Positions 25,401-33,868 of a DNA stretch of 49,218 nt are shown one piece after another. This DNA comes from Sphingomonas sp. CBMAI 2297 (GTDB lineage Bacteria > Pseudomonadota > Alphaproteobacteria > Sphingomonadales > Sphingomonadaceae). The first letter of the stretch is position 1. Each line of letters opens with the position of its first letter. The stretch spans positions 1 to 49,218 of the forward strand of contig NZ_JAPDIR010000025.1 of NCBI RefSeq assembly GCF_029870595.1, read 5' to 3'. The position numbers and the translations under genes were made by a program. The notes beneath the pieces were generated by a model. It searched no databases and was not told where the DNA came from. It was given only the letters and a program-made list of their open reading frames with translations.

Positions 25401-27134
25401 GTGTCCGAGCCGCCGCCAACACGCAAGCTTACCATCATCGCCAAGGATCCCGGGCTGCGCCTGGGGCCCGACGGGCCGATGGCCTTCGTGGAAGTCAGCG
25501 TCCCGGCGGAGATCCTCGCCAAGGGGCCGACCGGCTACCGGATCAAGGTCGTCGACTATAACGCGACCGAGCGCCGCACCTATCTGGACGAGCAGGAATA
25601 TCAGACGCGCGACGGCACGCTGGTCGACCCGTTCGCGCCGCTCCCCGGCGAGACGCGCGAGGATCCGGCCTATCAGCGCCGCCTGCTGGCCGATCCGAAT
25701 TTCCATGCGCAGAACGCCTATGCGATCGCGATGCGCACGCTGGGCGCCTTCGAGCGCGCTCTGGGGCGCCGGGTGAGCTGGAGCTCCGGCGGCCACCAGC
25801 TCCACATCGCGCCGCACGCCTTCGCCCAGGCCAATGCCTTCTATTCCGAGCCCGATCGCGCGCTGATGTTCGGCTATTTCTTCCGCCGCGACGGACAGCC
25901 GGTCTTCACCTGCCTCAGCCACGACATCGTTGCGCACGAGACCGCGCATGCCCTGCTCGACGGGCTGCGCTCGCGCTTCACCGAGCCTTCCGGCCCGGAC
26001 CAGGCGGCCTTCCACGAGGGTTTCGCCGATATCGTCGCCCTGCTCTCGATCTTCTCGCTCAAGCCCGTCGTCGCCGCGGCGATCGGAGAGGACGGGCGCT
26101 TCGCCGACACCGATCGCACCATCCGGCTGGTTTCGGTCAGCAAGCTGACCGCCGAGGCGATCCGCGAATCGATCCTGCTCGGCGTGGCCCGCGAAGTTGG
26201 CGAGGCGCTCGAGACCGGCCAGCGCGGCGCGCTTCGCCGCTCGGTCGGGCTCACGCCCGAGGCTGTCCATCTGCTTCAGGGCGAAGTGGAGGAGCATGCG
26301 CGCGGCGAGATCCTCGTCGCGGCGATGATAAACGCCTTTGTCGCCTTGTGGAGCGATCGGATCGCCCAGCTCGGGCGCTTCGCGGGCGACAGCTACAATC
26401 TGGATGCGGTCGTCGAGGAGGGCGCGAAGCTGGCGGGGCACCTGCTCAACATGGCGATCCGCGCCCTTGATTACTGCCCGCCGACCGATCTCGATTTCGG
26501 CCAGTATCTCAGCGCGTTGCTCACCGCAGACCGCGAGCTCGTCCCCGAGGACGAATGGGGATATCGCGCGGCGATCCGCACCATGTTCGAGCGCTACGGC
26601 ATCCACCCGCAAGGCGCCGCCTGCGATGCGGAAGGGTGCTGGCAGCGCTATCCCGCCGACGGCGCGCTGACCTATGCCCGTTCGAACTACCAGGCGATGA
26701 CGCGAAGCCGCGACGAGCTGTTCCGCTTCCTGTGGGAGAATCGCGAGACGCTGGACCTGAGCGCCCGCGCCTATTCCGAAGTGATCTCGATCGACCCGGC
26801 AAGCCGGATCGGCCCCGACGGCATCGCCCTGCACGAGACGGTCTGCCAATATGTGCAGCGCGCCGACCTGTTCGGCGCCGAGTTCAAGGCCGTGCTCGGC
26901 GCCGAGCGCCCGGAGGGGATGCGGAGCAGCGATCGCTACACCGCCTATGGCGGCGGCGTGCTGATCCTCGATCAATATGGCCGGGTGAAATATCACATCG
27001 CCAACCGGCTGGAGGATGCGGAGCGCCAGCTGAGCCGCGCGCAATATATGGTCGATGCCGGGCAGATCGGCGCGCCGGCGGCGCCCGACCGGCTCCGCTT
27101 CGCGGTCCTTCACCAGCAGCGCATGGGAGCCTGA
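25401..27134 (+). CDS. Cytoplasmic HEXXH zinc metallopeptidase (gluzincin-like), first gene of a two-gene module
   Basis: 577 residues from a GTG at 25401, preceded by GAGGGGGAG at 8 bp; the ATG at 25341 adds 20 codons without such a site. The catalytic core is LSHDIVAHETAHALLDGLRS (H179-E-T-A-H183) with a downstream glutamate ligand in FHEGFADIVAL (E206), the gluzincin arrangement related to thermolysin/M36-type enzymes. No signal peptide, propeptide or membrane segment is visible, so an intracellular enzyme is expected. The rest (N-terminal about 140 and C-terminal about 320 residues) matches no family I recognise. The MBL gene follows after 2 bp, so they are cotranscribed. Confidence 0.75.
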   Translation: MSEPPPTRKLTIIAKDPGLRLGPDGPMAFVEVSVPAEILAKGPTGYRIKVVDYNATERRTYLDEQEYQTRDGTLVDPFAPLPGETREDPAYQRRLLADPNFHAQNAYAIAMRTLGAFERALGRRVSWSSGGHQLHIAPHAFAQANAFYSEPDRALMFGYFFRRDGQPVFTCLSHDIVAHETAHALLDGLRSRFTEPSGPDQAAFHEGFADIVALLSIFSLKPVVAAAIGEDGRFADTDRTIRLVSVSKLTAEAIRESILLGVAREVGEALETGQRGALRRSVGLTPEAVHLLQGEVEEHARGEILVAAMINAFVALWSDRIAQLGRFAGDSYNLDAVVEEGAKLAGHLLNMAIRALDYCPPTDLDFGQYLSALLTADRELVPEDEWGYRAAIRTMFERYGIHPQGAACDAEGCWQRYPADGALTYARSNYQAMTRSRDELFRFLWENRETLDLSARAYSEVISIDPASRIGPDGIALHETVCQYVQRADLFGAEFKAVLGAERPEGMRSSDRYTAYGGGVLILDQYGRVKYHIANRLEDAERQLSRAQYMVDAGQIGAPAAPDRLRFAVLHQQRMGA

Positions 27135-27136
27135 AC

Positions 27137-28441
27137 ATGTCCGCAGCTCCGGAAACCGCGACGATCTATGCCTATCAGGTCGGCTTTGGCGACTGTATCC
27201 TGGTGCGCTTCACCTATCCCGGCGGCAGCCTCCGCCACATGTTGATCGACTTCGGCACGACCGGCCTGCCCGAGCATGCCGAGAAGACGCAGATGCTCGA
27301 GATCGCCCGGGACATCGAGGCGAAGGTCCGCGAAGGCGACTCCGGCCGGCGCCTCGACGTGCTGGTCGCCACGCATCGCCATGCCGACCATATCAGCGGC
27401 TTCGCGACCAATAATGGCGCGGGATCGGGCGACGTGATCCGCGCGCTCGATCCGCGCTTCATCGTCCAGCCCTGGACCGAGGCGCCCGAAGCGCCCATCG
27501 ATTGGGAGGGCCCCGAAGCCGACGTCACCGGGCAGGCATTGCGGCAGCGCCGCGCGTCGCTCCAGGCCATGGAGGATGCGGCCGGCGCGCTGGTCGCCTT
27601 TGCCGACGCCCAGGCGGGTCAGCTTCCCAAGGCACTGGCGGAGCAGCTCCGCTTCATCGGGCAGGACAATCTCTCGAACCGATCGGCGATCGACAATCTG
27701 CAGGCGATGCCCGGCGAGAAACGCTATGCCTATCATGGCTGCGACCTGGGGCTCGCCTCGGTACTGCCGGGGCTGGACGTGCACGTCCTGGGCCCGCCCA
27801 CGCTGCGGCAGACGGACACGATCCGGAAGCAGCGCTCGAGCGATCCCGACGAGTTCTGGCAGCTCGCGCCGAAGCGCCTGGGCGACGCGCTGGCCCTTGG
27901 CGGCGAGGACAGGCTGCTTTTCCCCAACGCCAAGCACCGGCTTCGTTCGAAGCCGCTTCTCGAGCATCGCTGGCTTCAGGAGCGGATCGATACCGCCAAT
28001 ACGGAGATGCTGGTCGGGCTGGTGCGGGCGCTCGACGCGCAGATGAACAACACCAGCGTCATCCTGCTGCTCAAGGCGGGCTCCAAGACCTTGTTGTTCC
28101 CCGGCGATGCGCAGATCGAGAACTGGGCCTATGCGCTGCAATCGGACATGGCGTCGCTGCTCGACGACGTCGATCTGTACAAGGTCGGCCACCATGGCAG
28201 CCGCAACGCCACCCCGCGCAGCATGTGGCGCCGCTTCGCCAAGAAGTCGGACAGGCGCGGCCCGGGCCGGCTGACTTCAGTGCTGTCGACCAAGCACGGC
28301 AAGCATGGCAGCGAGGATCGCAAGACCGAAGTGCCGCGCCGCACCTTGGTCACCGAACTCGATTCGCAGTCGAATCTCTATTCGACCGAGGCGCTCGCGC
28401 CGGAGAAGCTCTATCAACAGGTCGTGCTGGACCTGCGCTAG
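27137..28441 (+). CDS. MBL-fold metallohydrolase (ComEC-C/competence-like), second gene of the module
   Basis: 434 residues; ATG 2 bp after the peptidase stop, with GGGAG upstream. Begins YAYQVGFGDCILVRF, the start of ComEC-C/Rec2-type MBL domains. The metal motif THRHADH (H80-x-H82-x-D84-H85) is intact, with LIDFG upstream and the late motif VGHHGSRNATP and STKHGKHG. A long insertion (about 110-260) separates the halves and is unusual. No signal peptide, so cytoplasmic. Could be a nuclease, phosphodiesterase or other hydrolase. Partner of the HEXXH peptidase. Confidence 0.78.
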   Translation: MSAAPETATIYAYQVGFGDCILVRFTYPGGSLRHMLIDFGTTGLPEHAEKTQMLEIARDIEAKVREGDSGRRLDVLVATHRHADHISGFATNNGAGSGDVIRALDPRFIVQPWTEAPEAPIDWEGPEADVTGQALRQRRASLQAMEDAAGALVAFADAQAGQLPKALAEQLRFIGQDNLSNRSAIDNLQAMPGEKRYAYHGCDLGLASVLPGLDVHVLGPPTLRQTDTIRKQRSSDPDEFWQLAPKRLGDALALGGEDRLLFPNAKHRLRSKPLLEHRWLQERIDTANTEMLVGLVRALDAQMNNTSVILLLKAGSKTLLFPGDAQIENWAYALQSDMASLLDDVDLYKVGHHGSRNATPRSMWRRFAKKSDRRGPGRLTSVLSTKHGKHGSEDRKTEVPRRTLVTELDSQSNLYSTEALAPEKLYQQVVLDLR

Positions 28442-28492
28442 GATCACGACTCAATCAGCAGAGCCCGTCATCCCGCGCCGGCGGGGCGGCTC

Positions 28493-28663
28493 CTAGCGCT
28501 GATACATCAGGATCGCGACCACGATCGCCACGCCGATGATCGCCCAGAGCGCCAGCGCCTGCAGGATGCCGCGCAGGTCGATGCGCTGGGCCGACAATGC
28601 CCTGAAGGCGAGGATCAGCGCCCCGAGCAACAGCAGCAGCTGGAGGATGCGCCCGTCGCTCAT
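28493..28663 (-). CDS. Small two-helix membrane protein at the end of the metG operon
   Basis: 56 residues: MSDGRILQLLLLLGALILAF then a short polar loop and LRGILQALALWAIIGVAIVV. Two membrane helices. The ATG overlaps the MBL-gene stop (ATGA), so it is coupled to the upstream gene. No known function. Too short for database-style domain calls, but overlap and composition support a real gene. Confidence 0.7.
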   Translation of the reverse strand: MSDGRILQLLLLLGALILAFRALSAQRIDLRGILQALALWAIIGVAIVVAILMYQR

Positions 28664-29427
28664 ATCGCGATCTCCATGCCGTCGAAACCCGGCTCGACTC
28701 CGGCGGGAAGTGTCGCGACGAGCGTCGCATAGTCCATCGAATTGTCCATATGGGCTAGCAAGGTGCGCCGCGGCGCCAGCTCCTGTACCCAGCCCAGCAC
28801 GGCATCGAGATGCGCATGCGTGGGATGCGGCGACCGGTGGAGGCAATCGGCCACCCAAAGGTCCAGATCCTGATACAGAAAACGCATATCCTGCGTCATC
28901 TCATTGAAATCTATGGCATATGCCATGGATTTTCCATTGCTGTCGAAGCGCAGCCCCGCGGAGCTTATCCCGCCATGCGGCTGGTCCACGACCCGGATAT
29001 GGATATCGCCGATCCGGATCGCGTCGGGCAGCGGCTCCATCGCCACGGTCGGCCGGTAGAGGCTGCTGCCCCGGAAGGCATAGGAGAAGCGCTTCTCGAG
29101 CTGCGCCAGGGTGAAGGGCCGGGCCAGGCCGCGCACCGGCTCGCCCCGCCGCGCGTGCATGATCTGGCGCAGGTCGTCGATGCCATGGCAATGATCGGCA
29201 TGATCGTGCGTCCAGATCACGGCGTCGAGATCGCTGAGGCCGGCCGCCAGCGCCTGCTCACGAAAATCCGGGCTGGTGTCGATCAATATCCGGGTCGTCC
29301 CGGTCCACACCAGCGCCGAGGCGCGGGTGCGCCGGTTGCGGGGCTCGGCCGGATCGCAGCTGCCCCAGTCGTTCCCGATCCGCGGCACGCCGGACGAGGT
29401 GCCGGAGCCGAGGATGCGCAGCTTCAT
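28660..29427 (-). CDS. MBL-fold hydrolase, PhnP-like
   Basis: 255 residues. Starts KLRILGSGTSSGVPRIGNDW with the metal motif HDHADHCHG (HxHxDH) and further ligands in DQPHGGI and HMDNSMD. This group (YcbX/PhnP-like MBL phosphodiesterases) hydrolyses cyclic phosphodiesters, with cytoplasmic location. It commonly follows tatD in alphaproteobacteria. Both ends overlap neighbours by ATGA: the tatD stop with its start and its stop with the small membrane-protein start. Confidence 0.88.
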   Translation of the reverse strand: MKLRILGSGTSSGVPRIGNDWGSCDPAEPRNRRTRASALVWTGTTRILIDTSPDFREQALAAGLSDLDAVIWTHDHADHCHGIDDLRQIMHARRGEPVRGLARPFTLAQLEKRFSYAFRGSSLYRPTVAMEPLPDAIRIGDIHIRVVDQPHGGISSAGLRFDSNGKSMAYAIDFNEMTQDMRFLYQDLDLWVADCLHRSPHPTHAHLDAVLGWVQELAPRRTLLAHMDNSMDYATLVATLPAGVEPGFDGMEIAI

Positions 29428-30203
29428 GCCAGCGTCTTGGCGAACAGCTTGTGGAAGTTCGCGCGGGTAGCCTCGGCCAGCGCCGCGGCATCCTCGCCGC
29501 GCAGGCCGGCGAGGAAGCGGCAGGTGTCGGCGACAAAGGCCGGCTCCCCCGTCTTCCCCCGGTGCGGCACCGGGGCCAGGAACGGCGCGTCGGTCTCGAT
29601 CAGCAGGCGATCCAGGGGCAGCCGCGCCGCGGTCGCCTGCAGGTCATGCGCGTTCTTGAAGGTCACGATGCCCGAGATCGAGATGTAGAAGCCCAGCTCG
29701 AGCGCGATATCGGCGAATTCCCGGCTCGCGGTGAAGCAGTGGATCACGCCGGGGAACGCTCCCTTCGCCATCTCGTCGCGCAGGATCTCGGCGGTATCCG
29801 CCTCGGCATCGCGGGTATGGACGATCAGCGGCAGCTGGGTCTCGCGGCAGGCGGCAATGTGCGCGCGGAAGCTCGCGCGCTGGCGATCGCGGTCGCTATG
29901 GTCGTAATAATAATCGAGCCCGGTCTCGCCGATGCCGACAACGCGCGGGTGGCGCGCCTTCTCGACCAGTTTCGACGCGTCGATCTCGGGATGCGCGTCC
30001 GCCTCGTGCGGATGGATGCCGACCGAGGCCCAGACGTCAGGCTCGCGCTCGGCGACGCCGATCACTTCATCCCATTCGCGCTCGCGGGTCGAGATGTTGA
30101 GCATCGCGACCACGCCGGCCGCGCGGGCGCGCGCCAGCACCTCGGGCTGCTGCTCGCCCAGGCCCTTGTAGATCAGGTGGCAATGGCTGTCGGCAAGGTT
30201 CAC
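29424..30203 (-). CDS. tatD: TatD family metal-dependent hydrolase / DNase
   Basis: 259 residues from a GTG at 30203 that overlaps the metG stop (GTGA). TIM-barrel amidohydrolase-type motifs: DSHCHL at the N-terminus (metal ligands), GIGETGLDYYY, HTRDAEAD, IHCFTAS and ETDAPFLAP. The family has 3'-5' DNase and quality-control roles in the cytoplasm. It sits between metG and the PhnP-like MBL gene, the conserved alphaproteobacterial order. Confidence 0.93.
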   Translation of the reverse strand: MNLADSHCHLIYKGLGEQQPEVLARARAAGVVAMLNISTREREWDEVIGVAEREPDVWASVGIHPHEADAHPEIDASKLVEKARHPRVVGIGETGLDYYYDHSDRDRQRASFRAHIAACRETQLPLIVHTRDAEADTAEILRDEMAKGAFPGVIHCFTASREFADIALELGFYISISGIVTFKNAHDLQATAARLPLDRLLIETDAPFLAPVPHRGKTGEPAFVADTCRFLAGLRGEDAAALAEATRANFHKLFAKTLA

Positions 30204-31699
30204 GCGTCTTCCTTCAGCTCCAGGCGCGGGAAGATGGGCGTCGGCGCGGCGATGCGGAAGTCCGGATCGCCCTCCGGCCCCAGCTGCGCGAGCAGCTTCG
30301 CCGCCGAACCCGGCACCACCGGCGCGATCGTGACGGCAAGACGCCGGATCGCGCGCAGCAGCGTGCCGAGCACGGCGTGCATCCGCTCCGGATCGGTCTT
30401 GCGCAGCCCCCAGGGCGCCTGGGCGTCGATATACTGGTTGCAGGCGAACACGCCGGTCATCCACAGTTCGACGCCCTGGCTGAGCGCCAGATCCTCGAAG
30501 GCGCGGGTGAAGCCGGCACAGGCGGTGTCGACCTCGGCGAGCAGCACCGCATCCGCTTCCTCGGCCCGCCCGGCCTCGACCTGCCCTTCGCAATTCTTGG
30601 CGATGAAGGCGAGCGTGCGCTGGGCCAGGTTGCCGAAGCTGTTCGACAGATCGGCATTGGCGCGCGTGACGATCGCTTCGTCGCTGAACGTGCCGTCATT
30701 GCCGAAGCTCACGTCGCGCAGCAGGAAATAGCGCAGCGCGTCGACGCCATAATATTCGGCCAGCGCCATCGGATCGACGACATTGCCGACCGACTTGGAC
30801 ATCTTCTCCCCGCGATTGAGCAGGAAGCCGTGCCCGAACACCTGCTTCGGGAGCGCGATCTTCGCCGACATCAGGAAGGCGGGCCAATAGACGGTGTGGA
30901 AGCGGACAATGTCCTTGCCGATCAGATGGATATCTGCCGGCCAGTAGCGCGCCAGCCGCGTGTCGTCGTCGGGATAGCCCGCGCCGGTCAGGTAATTGGT
31001 CAGCGCATCGACCCAGACGTACATGACGTGCCCGGGCGAGCCCGGCACCGGCACGCCCCAGTCGAAGCTGGTCCGCGAGACCGACAGGTCTGCCAGCCCG
31101 CCCTCGACGAAGCGGAGGATCTCGTTGCGGCGCGATTCCGGGCGGATGAAGTCGGGGTTGGCGGCATAGAGGTCGAGCAGCGGCTGCTGGTATTTGGACA
31201 GGCGGAAGAACCAGGTCTCCTCCGCGGTCCACTCCACCGGCGTGCCCTGGGGCGAGAGCTTCACGCCCCCTTCCCTCGCGACCAGCTCCTTCTCCTCGTA
31301 GAACGCCTCGTCGCGCACCGAGTACCAGCCTTCGTAGCGATCGAGATACAGGTCGCCAGCATCGGCCATCGCCTGCCAGATCGCCTGGCTCGCCTTGTAG
31401 TGATCGGCCTCGGCGGTGCGGATGAAGCGATCGCACGAGATATCAAGCTTCTCGGCCATCTCGCTGAAATATCCGGACATCTCGTCCGCCAGCTCGCGCG
31501 CGGTCATGTCGCGCTCGCGCGCCGTCTTGACCATCTTGAGGCCATGCTCGTCGGTGCCGGTCTGGAAAAAGACGTCGCGGCCCTGCTGGCGCTGGAAACG
31601 GGCGATCGCGTCGGCCGCGATCATCTCATAGGCATGCCCGATATGCGGGCGGCCATTGGGATAGTGGATCGCGGTGGTGATGTAGAAGGGCTCGGCCAT
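30200..31699 (-). CDS. metG: Methionyl-tRNA synthetase
   Basis: 499 residues from the ATG at 31699 (MAEPFYITTAIHYPNG); an ATG at 31708 is in frame and neither has a clear ribosome binding site. Class I synthetase with the HIGH motif near residue 20 and KMSKS near 300. No CxxC zinc knuckle and no C-terminal tRNA-binding (EMAP-like) extension are visible, so this is the short form common in alphaproteobacteria. Charges tRNA-Met. First gene of metG-tatD-MBL-small protein; divergent from the FG-GAP-like gene. Confidence 0.95.
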   Translation of the reverse strand: MAEPFYITTAIHYPNGRPHIGHAYEMIAADAIARFQRQQGRDVFFQTGTDEHGLKMVKTARERDMTARELADEMSGYFSEMAEKLDISCDRFIRTAEADHYKASQAIWQAMADAGDLYLDRYEGWYSVRDEAFYEEKELVAREGGVKLSPQGTPVEWTAEETWFFRLSKYQQPLLDLYAANPDFIRPESRRNEILRFVEGGLADLSVSRTSFDWGVPVPGSPGHVMYVWVDALTNYLTGAGYPDDDTRLARYWPADIHLIGKDIVRFHTVYWPAFLMSAKIALPKQVFGHGFLLNRGEKMSKSVGNVVDPMALAEYYGVDALRYFLLRDVSFGNDGTFSDEAIVTRANADLSNSFGNLAQRTLAFIAKNCEGQVEAGRAEEADAVLLAEVDTACAGFTRAFEDLALSQGVELWMTGVFACNQYIDAQAPWGLRKTDPERMHAVLGTLLRAIRRLAVTIAPVVPGSAAKLLAQLGPEGDPDFRIAAPTPIFPRLELKEDA

Positions 31700-31767
31700 C
31701 CGGCGCATCTAGAGGCTGGGCGCCGCACATGCTAGTCTCGGGTTGCACCATGCGGCGGAGGAACCCC

Positions 31768-32376
31768 ATGCGGATCGCGGCGCTCGCGGCACTATGGATC
31801 GCCATGCCGGCCATGGCCCAGCAGGTCTCGCCGGAGATCAAGGCCCAGCTCGCACGGGGCGAGGAAGTCGAAAGCGTCACCGAGGGCGACCTGAACGGCG
31901 ACGGCCGGCCCGACACCGTGCTGATCGGCCGCGGCGAGGAGACGCGGACGGCAAAGGCGATGCTGCGCGCCGGCGGCAGGCTGGTAACGGTCGGAACGCT
32001 AAAGCTAGACACCGATCCGCTCGGCGGGGCCGAAGTGAGCATTGCCAGGGGCGTGCTCAAGATCACTGACCTGGTCGGCGGCACGACCGCGGTGAACATC
32101 ATCTATCGCTATCGGCTGGAGCCCGGCCCCAGCCCCCGCATGCGGCTGATCGGCCTGGACGCCACGCTCTACAGCCGCACCTATGCGCATGACGGCCATG
32201 CGATCAGCTGGAACCTGCTCACCGGCGACTATCTCACCCGCGACATGAAGCTCAGCAGGAAGGGCGGCGATGCCGCCTATGACCCGATCCTCGAGAAGAA
32301 GAGCAAAAGGCCCAGCAAGCCGCTCTACATGGAGGACACGCCCGATCCCAACGAGCTGCTGGGCTGGGGCGGCTAG
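31768..32376 (+). CDS. Exported protein with calcium-loop (FG-GAP/VCBS-like) motif
   Basis: 202 residues; ATG at 31768 follows GGAGGA. Signal peptide MRIAALAALWIAMPAMA. Contains GDLNGDGRPDTVLIG (DxNxDGxxD), the calcium-binding loop found in VCBS/FG-GAP repeats, followed by a beta-rich domain (RTAKAMLRAGGRLVTVGTLK). C-terminal about 40 residues are Lys/Pro-rich. Likely periplasmic; ligand unknown. It is inserted between holB/106-residue gene and metG on the opposite strand. Confidence 0.65.
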   Translation: MRIAALAALWIAMPAMAQQVSPEIKAQLARGEEVESVTEGDLNGDGRPDTVLIGRGEETRTAKAMLRAGGRLVTVGTLKLDTDPLGGAEVSIARGVLKITDLVGGTTAVNIIYRYRLEPGPSPRMRLIGLDATLYSRTYAHDGHAISWNLLTGDYLTRDMKLSRKGGDAAYDPILEKKSKRPSKPLYMEDTPDPNELLGWGG

Positions 32377-32379
32377 GAC

Positions 32380-32700
32380 TCAGCCCAACAGCTTCTCGGT
32401 CGACACCGGCGCATCGCCGATCGCCACGCCGGTCCGGCGTTCGTGCACCTTGCGCACCGCCGCGGCGATCTCCTTGTCGATCGCTTCCTTTTCCCTGGGC
32501 GGCAGCTTCTTGTAATCTTCCTCGGAGAGATCGTGCTTCTTGAGCACAGCGTCGCGGGCGCGCTGCTCGGGCGTCTCGCTCGCAGCCTTCTTGAAGGCCT
32601 CCAATATCGCATCGAAGCTGGTGCCGCCCGACCCGTTGGTAGCGGCCGGCTGCGCGGTCGCATTGCCGCCGATGCCCGAAATGCCCGTGATCGCGCTCAT
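32380..32700 (-). CDS. Small Gly/Ala- and Lys/Glu-rich protein behind a CtrA-like box
   Basis: 106 residues. N-terminal about 30 residues Gly/Ala/Asn/Ser-rich (ITGISGIGGNATAQPAATNG); the rest is a charged helix-rich domain (FDAILEAFKKAASETPEQRA, DLSEEDYKKLPPREKEAIDK). No signal peptide. No family recognised; low-complexity N-terminus plus helices recalls flagellar or appendage assembly factors, but that is inference. A CtrA-type box lies 44-58 bp upstream. The gene is convergent with the FG-GAP-like gene (3 bp apart). Confidence 0.7.
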   Translation of the reverse strand: MSAITGISGIGGNATAQPAATNGSGGTSFDAILEAFKKAASETPEQRARDAVLKKHDLSEEDYKKLPPREKEAIDKEIAAAVRKVHERRTGVAIGDAPVSTEKLLG

Positions 32701-32743
32701 CGATATCCCCCTCTCGCTCAGGGGCGGAAATAGGGCGATCTGC

Positions 32744-32758
32744 CTAAGACGGCGTTAA
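32744..32758 (-). promoter_or_regulatory. CtrA-like box upstream of the 106-residue protein gene
   Basis: On the minus strand TTAA-N7-TTAG (forward CTAA 32744-32747, 7 bp, TTAA 32755-32758), one mismatch from TTAA-N7-TTAA. It lies 44-58 bp before the ATG at 32700, a position usual for CtrA-activated promoters. It overlaps the holB stop codon by 4 bp. Confidence 0.5.
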
Positions 32759-33729
32759 GTGCGCCCGAGCCGCGCAAGGATGCCGCCCATCTCGAACACC
32801 GTGGCCGAGGCATCGAGCGACAACCCGGTCGCCGCGCCTCCCAGCTCGCGCGCGGCGGCATAGGCATCGAGCGCCGTGCGCAGCGCATCTCCGGAAAGGG
32901 CCTTTGCCCGCTCGGCGATGAAGCTCGGCGCACGTTCGAGAAACGCCTCGTAGCGCGGTTGCGCGGCCTTTGCGCCGAGCTGCTTGGCGAGGCGCGCGCG
33001 GATCAGGTTGGAGGGATCCCCGGTATCCGCCAGCGCCGCCATCTCGGTCTCGATCGATGCGATGTCGAGCCCCGCAAAGCCGAGCGCCCGGCCCGGCGAG
33101 CCTTCGCCCGCCCTGACCAGCGCGGCGATCTCGCCCGCGGTGGCATCGGGCAGCTGCGCGCGCAGGATCTCCGCCACGTCCCCGTCGCCCAGCGCCTCGA
33201 AGCGCAGCAGCCGGCAGCGCGAGCGAATCGTCGGCAGCAACCGGCCGGGCGCATGGCTGACCAGCAGGAAGATCGTCCCCGCCGGCGGCTCCTCCAGATT
33301 CTTGAGCAGCGCGTTAGCGCCGCCACGCTCGAGATCGTCGATCGCGTCGATCACGATGACGCGGCGGGAGGAGAAGCTCGGCTTGGTCGCGAACAGCGCC
33401 TGGAGCGAGCGGACCTGCGCGATCGTGATCGAGCGGGCCAGCGCTTCGTCGGGCTTGTCCGGATCCTTGGGCAGGCGGACGAGCTCGCGATAGTCCGGAT
33501 GCGCGCCCGCCTCGATCAGATGGGCGGTCTGGCTCTCGGGCGGCACGGCCCAGCCGGGCGCGAGCGAGTCGCGCGCCGCTGCCTCCGCGAGCATGCGCAG
33601 CGCCGCCGCCCTGGCGAACATGCCCTTCCCCACCCCCTCCGGCCCGGCGATCAGCCAGGCATGATGAAGGTTGCCGTTCCGCATCGCGGCGGCCAGCGCC
33701 TCGCGGGCGGGTTCGTTGCCGATCAGCAT
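32755..33729 (-). CDS. holB: DNA polymerase III subunit delta prime
   Basis: 324 residues from the ATG at 33729 (MLIGNEPAREALAAAMRNGN). AAA+ clamp-loader fold: GPEGVGKG (Walker A-like, about 29-36), VIDAIDDLERGGANALLKNLEEPP (sensor/Walker B-like region) and LLPTIRSRCRLLRF. As subunit of the clamp loader it opens and loads the beta clamp. In related genomes tmk normally lies between dacC and holB; here 139 bp with an inverted-repeat element occupy that place. Confidence 0.93.
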   Translation of the reverse strand: MLIGNEPAREALAAAMRNGNLHHAWLIAGPEGVGKGMFARAAALRMLAEAAARDSLAPGWAVPPESQTAHLIEAGAHPDYRELVRLPKDPDKPDEALARSITIAQVRSLQALFATKPSFSSRRVIVIDAIDDLERGGANALLKNLEEPPAGTIFLLVSHAPGRLLPTIRSRCRLLRFEALGDGDVAEILRAQLPDATAGEIAALVRAGEGSPGRALGFAGLDIASIETEMAALADTGDPSNLIRARLAKQLGAKAAQPRYEAFLERAPSFIAERAKALSGDALRTALDAYAAARELGGAATGLSLDASATVFEMGGILARLGRT

Positions 33730-33735
33730 AAGTCC

Positions 33736-33867
33736 CGCTCCCTTTGGGAGAGGGAGGGAGGCGCGCAGCGCCGGAAGGGTGAGGGCGGCCGGATGAAATT
33801 CACCCGCGCCCTTCCCGCTCGGCTGCGCCGGGCGGGCCCCTTCCCTCTCCCAAGGGGAGAGGGAGCG
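33736..33867. repeat. 132-bp inverted-repeat element (REP/BIME-like) between dacC and holB
   Basis: Arms at 33736-33759 and 33838-33867 (CGCTCCC...TTGGGAGAGGGAGGG and its complement) are imperfectly complementary, and complementarity continues inward (GGCGCGCAGCGCCGGAAGGG with the matching right side). The element can form a long cruciform/hairpin with a mid-loop of about 20 bp. Its purine-tract style resembles dispersed intergenic repeats of sphingomonads; copy number cannot be seen from one window. Confidence 0.65.
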
Positions 33868-33868
33868 A

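Noticed and set aside
31729..31767. Upstream ATG giving MLVSGC, resembling a lipobox
   Set aside because: No signal peptide precedes the Cys; the ATG at 31768 has a GGAGGA site and a clear signal peptide.
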